From positions 1 to 64,000 of the forward strand of contig NZ_NIUB01000019.1 of assembly GCF_002197815.1 (NCBI RefSeq): a stretch of 64,000 nt of DNA, in the 5' to 3' direction. Under the pieces are notes generated by a model, which did not search any database, was not told where the DNA came from, and saw nothing but the letters and a program-made list of their open reading frames with translations. Positions 30,280 to 38,847 of this stretch are shown piece after piece (the first letter of the stretch is position 1; every line of letters begins with the position of its first letter). Position numbers and translations under genes: made by a program. The stretch comes from Pseudomonas oleovorans subsp. oleovorans (lineage in GTDB: Bacteria > Pseudomonadota > Gammaproteobacteria > Pseudomonadales > Pseudomonadaceae).

Positions 30280-33200
30280 TCTCGGAACCCCAAACCGCCT
30301 CCTTGTTTGCCCGCGAGCAGTTCCGGATGACCCGCCTGCAGGTTTACAACTGGGGTACTTTCTCCGGCCTGCACGACGTACCAATCAGCGAGCGAGGCTT
30401 TCTGTTTGTGGGTCGATCCGGCGCAGGGAAGTCGACGCTGCTCGATGCATTTTCGGCGTTGCTGACGCCACCTCGCTGGATCGATTTCAACGCTGCTGCG
30501 CGTGAGGCAGACCGCAGTGGCCGAGACCGGAACCTCGTCACCTACATACGTGGTGCGTGGGCTGAACAGAAGGATGGGGAGTCGGGAGAGATCGCAACGC
30601 GCTACCTGCGCGCGGGGACGACCTGGTCAGCCTTGGCGCTGACCTACCAGAATGCCTTGGGCCAATCTGTGGCGTTGGTTCAGGTGTTCTGGCTGCGGGG
30701 CAATGCGAACGGCAGCACCGACGTCAAACGCCACTACCTTGTCATGGAGCGGGCCTTTGACCTGCGCGAGCTCGAGGACTTCGGCCAATCCAACTTCGAC
30801 ATCCGTAAGCTCAAGCAGTCCTTCCCGGAGGCATTCGCCCGCGACGAATTTCGTCCCTATTGCGAACGGTTCTGCCGTCTGCTCGGCATCGAGAGCGAAA
30901 TGGCGCTACGTTTGCTGCACAAAACCCAATCCGCCAAAAACCTCGGCGACCTCAATACCTTCCTGCGCGACTTCATGCTCGACAAGCCCGAGACCTTCGA
31001 GGTAGCGGATCGCTTGGTCAGTGAATTTGGCGAGCTCAATGCGGCCCACCAGTCAGTCGTCACGGCCCGCGAGCAGGTTCAAACGCTCGCCCCAGCGCGG
31101 GACCAGCACCTGCGCAGGGACTCGCTGATGCTGCAGCGCAATGGCTTGGATGAGCTTCGGTTGGGCGTGGACGGCTACCGGGAGACCCGCCGCATTGATC
31201 TCCTCAAGGAGCACGTGGCATCCCTGGAGGTGCAAGCCAACGGCTCAGAAGGTGAAGTGGGGCGACGTCAAAGCACGCTGGATAACCACGCCGCAATCTT
31301 GCGCGATCTGGAGCGACAGCACCGTGAGGCAGGCGGTGATCAGATCGAGCAATGGGAAACCGAGAAATCGGGGCTGGAGGGCCAGCGCACGGATCGTTTG
31401 CGCAAACGCGCCCAGGCCGAAGATGCGTGCAAGAAGCTGGGCTGGAGTCTCCCGGATTCGCCTCAAGCCTTTGCGGAACTGTTGGGCAGCGCGCGGCAGG
31501 AGGTCGAAAACTGGGAGCAGCGCAGCAACGATAGCCGCGCCGAGCAGTTCCGCCTGGACAGAGAAAAGAAGGATGCCGAGACCGCGTTTTCGCAAGCATT
31601 GAAAGAGGTGCAGGCACTCCAGCGCCAGCCATCGAACATTCCGGCGGACATGCTGGAAATGCGTCGAAACATCGCCGCCGCCATCGGGATCTCGGAGTCG
31701 GCACTTCCCTTTGTTGGCGAACTCGTCGAGGTGAAGTCTGACGAGGTCGAATGGCAGGGGGCCATTGAGCGCGTACTGCACGGGTTTGCGCTCTCACTCC
31801 TGGTAGACGAGCGCCAGTATTCGGCATTGGCCAATCACATCAACACCACCCACCTTGGGCAGCGCTTGGTGTATTACCGGACTGGCCGCCCGGAGACGCG
31901 GCAGGCCAAGCCCATCGGGACCAATTCGCTCGTCCTCAAGCTGAACGTCAAGGAGGGGAGCTACGCTGATTGGCTCCAGGCCGAGCTGCGGCAACGCTTC
32001 GATTACGCGTGCGTCGATTCCATTCAGTCGTTCAGGAGCGCAGATCGCGCCATTACCCGCGAGGGTCAGGTCAAGCACAGCAAAACTCGGCATGAGAAAG
32101 ACGACCGCAGAAGTGTCGGCGACCGGCGAAACTGGGTGCTCGGATTTGATAACCGGGAGAAGCTAGGGCTCTTTCAAGCTCAGGCGCAGGAGCAGGCTGA
32201 CGCGGTTGCGCGCCTCGCCGGGGAGATCGACAAACTCTCCGAGCAAGACAAGAATCGTGCGGCCCGAGCGATGCAGTGCCAGACTCTGGTGAATCTCCAG
32301 TGGCAAGAAATAGATCTGCTCCCATTGCTGGATCGCATCTCCACCATTGAGCGGCAAATCCGCGAAGCGCGCGAGGGGAACACCACCCTGCTGCAAATCA
32401 GTGAGCAGATCGAGAAGCAAAAGAAACTCGTCGATGATGCTGACAAAGATCTTCGGCAGGCAACGCGTGCGCACGACTCGATTGTTGACCAGATCAAGAC
32501 CAACACCCAGAAACTGGAATCCCTCCTGCAGGACGCGTCTATCGTTCCATTGACGTCCCATCAGGTTTCGGGTCTCGATGAGCGCTTCGCCAAGCAGTCA
32601 GATGCAGTCCGGCTCGACAACATCGACAAGGTGACAACTTCTGTAGAACGCGCACTCAATGCGGAGATCGAAGAGGTCAACCGTGGGATTGGTGCCTGCG
32701 AGAAGGAAATAGAAGCACGCTTTGCCGACTTCAAACGGCAATGGCCGATGGACGCGGGCGACATGGACACGAGCCTTGCCAGCGCGCCAGACTTCTTCGC
32801 CAAACTGGTTCGGCTGGAGACAGATGGGCTGCCCGCCTATGAGCAGCGATTCTTTGAATTGCTGCAGAACCAAAGTCACCAGAATCTGGCGGCGCTTTCC
32901 ACCTACCTGAACGATGCGCGTAAGGCGATCCTGGAGCGGATGGATCTGGTCAACGACAGTCTTGGCCAGGTGCCCTTCAACCAGAGCGCCAATCAACGCA
33001 CCTATCTCCACATCGACGCCAGTGACCGGCAGCTTGTCGACGTCAAGGAATTCAAGCGGGAGATCCAGCAGGCACTGAGCCACGCATGGACGGAGGATCG
33101 CGAGTTTGCCGAGGCGCGGTTCCTGGCCTTGCGGCGACTTGTTGATCGACTTGCCAGTCAGGACCCCGAGCAGAAACGCTGGCGTGAGACTGTGCTCGAT

Positions 33201-33650
33201 GTTCGACAGCATGTTGAATTCATCGGGCGGGAGATCGACGAAAGCGGTGTCGAGGTCGAGATCTACCGCAGCGGAGCAGGCAAGTCCGGCGGCCAACGGC
33301 AGAAGCTAGCCACCACGTGCTTGGCCGCAGCCCTGCGATATCAACTGGGCGGGAACGACCACGGCGTGCCGATGTATGCCCCCGTCGTGCTGGATGAAGC
33401 CTTCGACAAGGCGGATAACGAGTTCACCGCGTTGGCGATGAACATCTTTACCAATTTCGGATTCCAGATGGTGGTCGCTACGCCGCTAAAGTCGGTCATG
33501 ACCCTTGAGCCATTCATCGGTGGCGCCTGCTTTGTGGATATCAGCGATCGGCGCGTCTCAGGCGTCCTGCTCATCGAGTACGACGGTGATCGTCAGCGGT
33601 TGAAGCTGCCAGAGCACGCACGAGAGGAGGCTAGCGTTGAAGCTTCCTGA
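30276..33650 (+). CDS. jetC: Wadjet anti-plasmid protein JetC (SMC/MukB-like ATPase)
   Basis: JetC is the SMC motor of Wadjet and extrudes DNA loops. The 1124-residue protein has Walker A at residues 46-54 (GRSGAGKST) in an SMC head, long coiled-coil arms (about 290-460 and 640-800) flanking a compact hinge region (about 480-560), and a C-terminal half-head with the ABC signature AGKSGGQRQKLATT (about residue 1005) and Walker B VVLDEAFDKAD (about residue 1037). All ATPase motifs are intact. It starts with ATGA overlap on jetB and ends 14 nt inside jetD. It should not be confused with SbcC, which has a zinc hook. Confidence 0.94.
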   Translation: MISEPQTASLFAREQFRMTRLQVYNWGTFSGLHDVPISERGFLFVGRSGAGKSTLLDAFSALLTPPRWIDFNAAAREADRSGRDRNLVTYIRGAWAEQKDGESGEIATRYLRAGTTWSALALTYQNALGQSVALVQVFWLRGNANGSTDVKRHYLVMERAFDLRELEDFGQSNFDIRKLKQSFPEAFARDEFRPYCERFCRLLGIESEMALRLLHKTQSAKNLGDLNTFLRDFMLDKPETFEVADRLVSEFGELNAAHQSVVTAREQVQTLAPARDQHLRRDSLMLQRNGLDELRLGVDGYRETRRIDLLKEHVASLEVQANGSEGEVGRRQSTLDNHAAILRDLERQHREAGGDQIEQWETEKSGLEGQRTDRLRKRAQAEDACKKLGWSLPDSPQAFAELLGSARQEVENWEQRSNDSRAEQFRLDREKKDAETAFSQALKEVQALQRQPSNIPADMLEMRRNIAAAIGISESALPFVGELVEVKSDEVEWQGAIERVLHGFALSLLVDERQYSALANHINTTHLGQRLVYYRTGRPETRQAKPIGTNSLVLKLNVKEGSYADWLQAELRQRFDYACVDSIQSFRSADRAITREGQVKHSKTRHEKDDRRSVGDRRNWVLGFDNREKLGLFQAQAQEQADAVARLAGEIDKLSEQDKNRAARAMQCQTLVNLQWQEIDLLPLLDRISTIERQIREAREGNTTLLQISEQIEKQKKLVDDADKDLRQATRAHDSIVDQIKTNTQKLESLLQDASIVPLTSHQVSGLDERFAKQSDAVRLDNIDKVTTSVERALNAEIEEVNRGIGACEKEIEARFADFKRQWPMDAGDMDTSLASAPDFFAKLVRLETDGLPAYEQRFFELLQNQSHQNLAALSTYLNDARKAILERMDLVNDSLGQVPFNQSANQRTYLHIDASDRQLVDVKEFKREIQQALSHAWTEDREFAEARFLALRRLVDRLASQDPEQKRWRETVLDVRQHVEFIGREIDESGVEVEIYRSGAGKSGGQRQKLATTCLAAALRYQLGGNDHGVPMYAPVVLDEAFDKADNEFTALAMNIFTNFGFQMVVATPLKSVMTLEPFIGGACFVDISDRRVSGVLLIEYDGDRQRLKLPEHAREEASVEAS

Positions 33651-34800
33651 AGATGTTCGGCAGTTTCTTGCCCGTCGCTTTCAAAGCAAGCACCGCGAGT
33701 GGTTGGTCGGTGATCCGGGCGAGGGCCAATGGCCATTGGAAGTTCCCCTCGGCATACCGACGGAGCAGGCTGCGCTGAGGCAAGTCGACGGCGTTCGCGC
33801 TTGGGTGAGCGCATGGCAAGGCTGGCAAGGAGTCGGCACCCTGTCCTGGTGTGAGCGTCGGTGGAAAGCGCTTGGTGTCCAGCGACTGCCAGAGAAACTG
33901 GCGTTACGAGGCCCTGAAGATGTTGCCATGTGGATCGGTGCATCCGCACGGTGGGTTCGTTCCCTGTCTCGGTATCAGACGCTCACTGCTCGCTGGCCGG
34001 TGCTTGCACAGCAGTTGCCGAGATACTTTGATGTCCTCGCTGACTACAGCGATGCCGATTTCCGTCGACTGGCAGAGATGCTGGATTGGATCAGTCGCAA
34101 TCCGAAATCGAATCTCTACCCACGACAAATTCCGGTTGCCGGTGCCGACAGCAAATGGCTGGATTCTAGAAAGGGCATCATCTCTGACTTGATTGCAACG
34201 CTCCAGGGTGACCCAACAGGAGAGCGCGACTTCTTCTGGCGCTGCGGCTTGAGGGCACAGCCGCAGTTAATGCGCATGCGCGTTCTAGACCCGGATCTAA
34301 GGGCCCATTTTGGCGGTCTTGGCGATATCTCTGCGCCTTGTGATGAGGTCGCGAGAATTGGTATACGACCAAAGAGTGTCTTCGTTGTTGAGAACCTTCA
34401 AACTGGCCTGGCCTTTGATGATCTGCCAGGGGCGGTTGTGATCATGCGACTGGGTTACGCGGTTGACGTTTTGGGACAGCTTCCATGGCTACAACAGGCG
34501 CAATGTATCTACTGGGGTGACATTGATACGCACGGCTTTGCCATTCTTAATCGAGCCAGAACATACATCCCAAGCCTGAAGTCTGTGCTTATGGACGAGT
34601 TTACGCTGATGAGTCATCGCGATTTATGGGTCGAAGAGAAAGACCAGCACTCTTCCACAGAGCTCCCACTACTCACCAATACCGAACAAAAGCTCTACCA
34701 GTCGATTAAAGGAAATGTCTGGGACCAACAAGTCCGCCTCGAGCAGGAGCGGATACGCTGGGATGTGGCGTGGAATGCCATACAGGCAAGTATTCGATGA
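33637..34800 (+). CDS. jetD: Wadjet nuclease JetD (DUF3322-DUF2220, Toprim fold)
   Basis: JetD cleaves the plasmid DNA captured by JetABC. The 387-residue protein has an N-terminal DUF3322 region (about 1-180) and a C-terminal DUF2220 Toprim-like nuclease domain. The Toprim acid lies in SVFVVENLQTG (about residue 250) and the DxD pair in YWGDIDTHGF (about residue 293); both are present, so the enzyme looks active. The start is TTG at 33637 with GAGGAGG 6-7 nt upstream, overlapping jetC by 14 nt just as jetB overlaps jetA. The last third is visibly richer in A and T. Confidence 0.93.
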   Translation: MKLPEDVRQFLARRFQSKHREWLVGDPGEGQWPLEVPLGIPTEQAALRQVDGVRAWVSAWQGWQGVGTLSWCERRWKALGVQRLPEKLALRGPEDVAMWIGASARWVRSLSRYQTLTARWPVLAQQLPRYFDVLADYSDADFRRLAEMLDWISRNPKSNLYPRQIPVAGADSKWLDSRKGIISDLIATLQGDPTGERDFFWRCGLRAQPQLMRMRVLDPDLRAHFGGLGDISAPCDEVARIGIRPKSVFVVENLQTGLAFDDLPGAVVIMRLGYAVDVLGQLPWLQQAQCIYWGDIDTHGFAILNRARTYIPSLKSVLMDEFTLMSHRDLWVEEKDQHSSTELPLLTNTEQKLYQSIKGNVWDQQVRLEQERIRWDVAWNAIQASIR

Positions 34801-34822
34801 TCCAGGATCAGGGAAGTCAGTC

Positions 34823-35127
34823 GTGAGTGGAAATCGATGGGACCAGCCGGGTGTGCCCCACAAGGGATGGCACTGCGTTGACGTGGTCGATCTGAGGGCC
34901 GACGGCGAGTCAGCAGACGAGACCGACTAAGCGACCTGCCAAATGTGCGGCAACGAGAAGATCCGCTACGTCCACATCATGGAGCATCCCGATCTGGACG
35001 AGAGCTTCGACGTCGGGTGCGTCTGCGCCGAGAAGATGAGCGGCGACTACGAAGGGCCGAAACGGCGTGAAGCCAAGTTGCGCAACCGAGCAGCACGCCG
35101 AACCCGATGGCTGCAGTGCAAGTGGCG
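34823..35127 (+). pseudogene. Cys-rich (zinc-ribbon-like) conserved hypothetical, broken
   Basis: A GTG at 34823 opens VSGNRWDQPGVPHKGWHCVD and runs to a TAA at 34928-34930. The same frame continues directly with ATCQMCGNEKIRYVHIMEHP, FDVGCVCAEKMSGDY and a basic RREAKLRNRAARR end. The four-cysteine pattern CxxC...CxC suggests a zinc site. The TAA sits where a Tyr codon would fit, so it is read as a nonsense mutation. The 3' end is lost near 35127, where istB sequence begins. Similar small proteins exist as conserved hypotheticals; function unknown. Confidence 0.6.
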
Positions 35128-35436
35128 GATGTCCGCAGCAGGCGCAGATAGCGCACGCGGTAGCCGGCCCGGCAGGCCTGGTGGGCCAGGGTACAGGCCA
35201 GCCAGGTTTTACCGACACCGGTGGGGCCGCCGATGATCAGGTTGAGACCGTCGCGCAGCCACTGGCCACTGCTCAGTTGCAGGATCAGCGCCTTATCCAG
35301 CCCGCGCGGGCTGCGGTAGTCGATGTCTTCGATGCAGGCGTTGTGCTTGAGCCGGGCCTGGCGCAGGCGGCTACTCAGGCGCTTGTCGTCGCGGTCGGTC
35401 AGCTCGCGGTCGACCAGCAGGCCAACGAGCCTTTCG
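35128..35436 (-). mobile_element. Fragment of an IS21-family istB gene
   Basis: Minus-strand codons match the IstB helper ATPase from its N-terminal third (ERLVGLLVDRELTDRDDKRL, then IEDIDYRSPRGLDKALI) through Walker A (GGPTGVGKTWLACTLAHQA) to YRVRYLRL, where the match ends abruptly. Start codon, C-terminus, istA and IS ends are all missing. Both borders are joins with unrelated genes, so this is a relic of an IS21 insertion and later deletion. Confidence 0.8.
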
Positions 35437-35866
35437 TGCTCGCCTGCCGGCGCGATCATCCCCTGGCCAAACGCTCGGAGGCGGCCTGGCGCGAGCTCAG
35501 CGACTATCGCCTGATTGGCGTCGGCCGTCTCAGTGGCAACCGCGTGCTGCTCGATCACGGCCTGGCCCATCTCGACTGGCGCCCGAGCTGGTTCTACGAG
35601 GTGCAGCACCTGTCGACCTCACTCGGCATGGTCGAGGCCGGCCTGGGCATCGCCGCCCTGCCCAGCCTGGCGATGCCGGCCGAGGATCACCCGATTCTGG
35701 TCAGCCGGCCGCTGGTCGCCCGGTAATCAGCCGTACCCTGGGCCTGGTACGCCGCCGTGGCTCTTCGCTGTCGCCGGCAGCCGAACAGTTCGTCGAAACC
35801 CTGCTGCGGCAATGGCCGAGCTACACCTCCATTGGCACCAGTAACACCGCCGAACTCGACAGCTGA
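35427..35866 (+). pseudogene. LysR-family regulator, C-terminal remnant with frameshift
   Basis: From the istB junction the plus strand encodes the effector-binding domain of a LysR regulator: EPFVLACRRDHPLA, then DYRLIGVG, and VEAGLGIAALPSLAMP with DHPILVSRPL. The frame stops at 35726, but the next frame continues PVISRTLGLVRRRGSSLSPAA...FVETLL to a TGA at 35864-35866, which is the expected LysR C-terminus. One missing base near 35720 explains this. The DNA-binding half is absent. It cannot be a working regulator. Confidence 0.75.
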
Positions 35867-35995
35867 GTCATTGCTCGGGCCACCGTCGCACTCGCCGCCG
35901 GTCCGACGCGCTTTCATCCGCAACCAGCGAGCAAGACAGACCGGCGAAAACCCGGATAATGGCGGCCATTTTGTTTCGCTCGCTGGTACTGCCCC

Positions 35996-38194
35996 ATGGA
36001 AATCAAGGTCAACTTTCTCGACAACCTTCGCCTCGAAGCCAAGTTCGATGACTTCACGGTGATCGCCGATCAGCCGATCCGTTACAAGGGCGATGGCTCG
36101 GCGCCGGGGCCGTTCGACTATTTCCTGGCCTCCTCGGCGCTGTGCGCGGCGTACTTCGTCAAGCTGTACTGTCAGACGCGCGACATTCCCACCGAGAACA
36201 TTCGCCTGTCGCAGAACAACATCGTCGACCCGGAGAACCGCTACGCGCAGATCTTCAAGATCCAGGTCGAGCTGCCGGCGGACATCTCCGAGAAGGATCG
36301 CCTGGGCATCCTGCGCTCCATCGACCGCTGCACGGTGAAGAAGGTGGTGCAGCAAGGCCCCGAGTTCATCATCGAGGAAGTGGAAAACCTCGACGCCGAT
36401 GCCCAGGCGCTGCTGATGCCGGTGAGTGACACCACCACCTACATCCCGGGCAAGGATCTGCCGCTGGAGCAGACCATCGCCAACATGTCGGACATCCTCG
36501 CGGATCTCGGGATGAAGATCGAGATCGCTTCCTGGCGCAACATCGTGCCCAACGTCTGGTCGCTGCATATCCGCGACGCGCAGTCGAACCTGTGCTTCAC
36601 CAACGGCAAGGGTTCGACCAAGGAAAGCGCCCTGGCCTCGGCCCTGGGCGAGTTCATCGAGCGGCTGAACTGCAACTTCTTCTACAACGACCAGTTCTGG
36701 GGCGAGGACATCGCCGCTGCCGAATTCGTCCACTACCCCAACGAGCGCTGGTTCAAGCCGGGGCCGAAGGATGCGCTGCCCAAGGAAATCCTCGACGAGC
36801 ACTGCCTGGCCATCTACAACCCGGATGGCGAACTGCGCGGCTCGCACCTGTTCGACACCAACTCGGGCAACACCGCACGCGGCATCTGCTCGCTGCCCTT
36901 TGTGCGCCAGAGCGATGGCGAGACGGTGTATTTCCCGTCCAACCTGATCGAAAACCTGTACCTGTCCAACGGCATGAGCGCTGGCAACACCCTGGCCGAG
37001 GCGCAGGTGCAGTGCCTGTCGGAGATATTCGAGCGGGCGGTGAAACGCGAGATTCTGGAGAACGAGCTGTGCCTGCCGGACGTGCCGCAAGAAGTGCTGG
37101 CCAAGTACCCGGGCATCGTCGCCGGTATCCAGGGCCTGGAGGAACAAGGCTTCCCGGTGTTGGTCAAGGATGCATCGCTCGGCGGTGAATTTCCGGTTAT
37201 GTGCGTGACCCTGATGAACCCGCGCACCGGCGGCGTATTCGCCTCCTTCGGCGCGCACCCGAGCCTGGAAGTGGCGCTGGAGCGCAGCCTCACCGAACTG
37301 CTGCAGGGGCGCAGCTTCGAAGGCCTCAACGACCTGCCGCAGCCGACCTTCGACAGTCTGGCGCTGACCGAGCCGAACAATTTCGTCGAGCACTTCATCG
37401 ACTCCAGCGGCGTGGTGTCCTGGCGCTTCTTCGGCGCCACACCGGACTTCGAATTCGTCGAGTGGGACTTCTCCGGTGAAGGTGCCGACTCCAACGAGCA
37501 GGAAGCCGCCACTCTGTTCGGCATCCTCGAGGACATGGGCAAGGAGGTCTACGTAGCCACCTATGACGACCTCGGCGCCAACGCCTGCCGCATCCTGGTG
37601 CCCGGCTACTCGGAGATCTACCCAGTCGAGGACCTGATCTGGGACAACACCAACAAGGCGCTGCTGTTCCGCAAGGACATCCTCAACCTGCACGCCCTGA
37701 GCGACCGCGAGCTCAAGTCGCTGCTGCGCAACCTCAACAACACCGAAGTCGACGACTACACCGACATCACCACGCTGATCGGCGTGGAGTTCGACGACAA
37801 CACGGTGTGGGGCCAGCTGACCATTCTCGAGCTGAAGCTGCTGATCAACCTGGCGCTGAAGAAATACGACGACGCCAAGGAGTTGGTCGAGGCCTTCCTG
37901 CAGTACAACGACAACACCGTCGAGCGCGGCCTGTTCTACCAGGCAGTCAACGCCGTGCTGGAGATCCAGCTGGACGACGAGCTGGAGCTGGCCAACTACG
38001 AGCACAACCTGCGGCGCATGTTCGGCAGCGAGCGCATGGACGCGGTGATCGGCTCGGTGGACGGCAGCGTGCGCTTCCATGGCCTGACCCCGACCAGCAT
38101 GAAACTGGAAGGGCTGGACAAGCACCTGCGCCTAATCGACAGCTACAAGAAACTGCACGCTGCGCGCGCCAAAGCAGCCGGGCTGGCCGGTTGA
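35996..38194 (+). CDS. ycaO: OsmC-YcaO fusion, ribosomal S12 methylthiotransferase accessory factor
   Basis: A 732-residue two-part protein. Residues 1-140 form an OsmC-like domain (GDGSAPGPFDYFLASSALCAAYF). The rest is the YcaO ATP-binding domain, with KGSTKESALASALGEFIERL near residue 205 and SAGNTLAEAQVQCLSEIFER near residue 330, whose Glu and Gln residues bind ATP and Mg. In E. coli, YcaO helps RimO beta-methylthiolate ribosomal protein S12. Related YcaO proteins make azolines, but no peptide-precursor gene or partner is seen nearby. Confidence 0.93.
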   Translation: MEIKVNFLDNLRLEAKFDDFTVIADQPIRYKGDGSAPGPFDYFLASSALCAAYFVKLYCQTRDIPTENIRLSQNNIVDPENRYAQIFKIQVELPADISEKDRLGILRSIDRCTVKKVVQQGPEFIIEEVENLDADAQALLMPVSDTTTYIPGKDLPLEQTIANMSDILADLGMKIEIASWRNIVPNVWSLHIRDAQSNLCFTNGKGSTKESALASALGEFIERLNCNFFYNDQFWGEDIAAAEFVHYPNERWFKPGPKDALPKEILDEHCLAIYNPDGELRGSHLFDTNSGNTARGICSLPFVRQSDGETVYFPSNLIENLYLSNGMSAGNTLAEAQVQCLSEIFERAVKREILENELCLPDVPQEVLAKYPGIVAGIQGLEEQGFPVLVKDASLGGEFPVMCVTLMNPRTGGVFASFGAHPSLEVALERSLTELLQGRSFEGLNDLPQPTFDSLALTEPNNFVEHFIDSSGVVSWRFFGATPDFEFVEWDFSGEGADSNEQEAATLFGILEDMGKEVYVATYDDLGANACRILVPGYSEIYPVEDLIWDNTNKALLFRKDILNLHALSDRELKSLLRNLNNTEVDDYTDITTLIGVEFDDNTVWGQLTILELKLLINLALKKYDDAKELVEAFLQYNDNTVERGLFYQAVNAVLEIQLDDELELANYEHNLRRMFGSERMDAVIGSVDGSVRFHGLTPTSMKLEGLDKHLRLIDSYKKLHAARAKAAGLAG

Positions 38195-38196
38195 AC

Positions 38197-38790
38197 ATGG
38201 TCAGCGAGCGCCCAGCCCACAGGGTCGCAGCGCTGATGCTGGCGGCCGGCTACAGCCGCCGCTTCGGCGCCGACAAGCGGCGTGCAACACTGGCAGACGG
38301 TCGCTCGCTACTGGCGGCCAGCCTGGCGCTACCCTGTTCGATGCTCGAAGAAGTCTGGCTGGTGTTGCGCCCGGACGAGTCCATCACGGAGCTGGGATTA
38401 CCCGCCAACATCAAGCTCGTCCAGCATCCGCTAACGGCCCAGGGCATGGGCCACAGCCTGGCGGCAGGTGCCGAGCGACTACTGGCCGAATCGCGCGCTG
38501 ACGCGGTGGCGATCTTTCTCGCCGATATGCCTGCGATTCGCCGTGACAGCCTGGAAACCCTGTTCGCTCACGCCAGCGCGAACGCCATCGTGCTGCCCAG
38601 CTATCAGGGCAAGCGCGGCCATCCGGTGCTGTTCGGCCGCGCTTTCTGGCCGCAGCTCGCGACGCTGAGCGGCGATGCTGGCGCCAAGCCGGTGCTGCAG
38701 CAACATCCCGAGGCTGTGCGCATCGTCGAGCTGAACGATCCTGGCGTACTGCAGGACATCGACACCCCGGCAGACCTGTCTCAGTTCTAG
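38197..38790 (+). CDS. MobA/MocA-like nucleotidyltransferase
   Basis: A 197-residue NTP-transferase-fold protein. The nucleotide-binding signature MLAAGYSRRFGADKR lies at about residues 13-27, followed by LADMPAIRRDSLETLF (metal-binding Asp), KRGHPVLFGRAFWP and a C-terminal DIDTPADL motif, all typical of molybdenum cofactor cytidylyl-/guanylyltransferases. No xanthine dehydrogenase or other molybdoenzyme gene is adjacent. It starts 2 nt after the ycaO stop, so co-expression is likely. The exact base and cofactor cannot be told. Confidence 0.85.
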   Translation: MVSERPAHRVAALMLAAGYSRRFGADKRRATLADGRSLLAASLALPCSMLEEVWLVLRPDESITELGLPANIKLVQHPLTAQGMGHSLAAGAERLLAESRADAVAIFLADMPAIRRDSLETLFAHASANAIVLPSYQGKRGHPVLFGRAFWPQLATLSGDAGAKPVLQQHPEAVRIVELNDPGVLQDIDTPADLSQF

Positions 38791-38794
38791 GCTC

Positions 38795-38847
38795 GTAGGG
38801 CGGGTGCAACCCGCCACAACGCAGGCGGCGGGTTTCACCCGCCCTAC
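38795..38847. repeat. Palindromic repeat overlapping the LysR stop codon
   Basis: GTAGGGCGGGTGCAACCCGCC and its return GGCGGGTTTCACCCGCCCTAC enclose a short loop. The same family occurs at 42544, 45909 and 55021. Bases 38844-38846 (CTA) are the stop codon (TAG) of the minus-strand LysR gene. Confidence 0.88.

Noticed and set aside
34977..35609. A 210-codon minus-strand frame that could be read as an AAA+ protein
   Set aside because: Only the middle is real (istB fragment); the two ends are antisense to the LysR remnant and to the Cys-rich gene, so the frame is a chimera.
35067..35726. A 219-codon plus-strand frame that could be read as a LysR protein
   Set aside because: The first 120 codons are antisense to istB; only the last part is LysR, and it is frameshifted.
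35687..38125. An 812-codon minus-strand frame across ycaO
   Set aside because: It is the antisense shadow of the intact OsmC-YcaO gene; composition is biased and no motif is visible.
35996..38194. A thiazole/oxazole-modified peptide cluster around YcaO
   Set aside because: No precursor peptide, dehydrogenase or exporter gene is adjacent; the OsmC fusion is the known S12-modification type.
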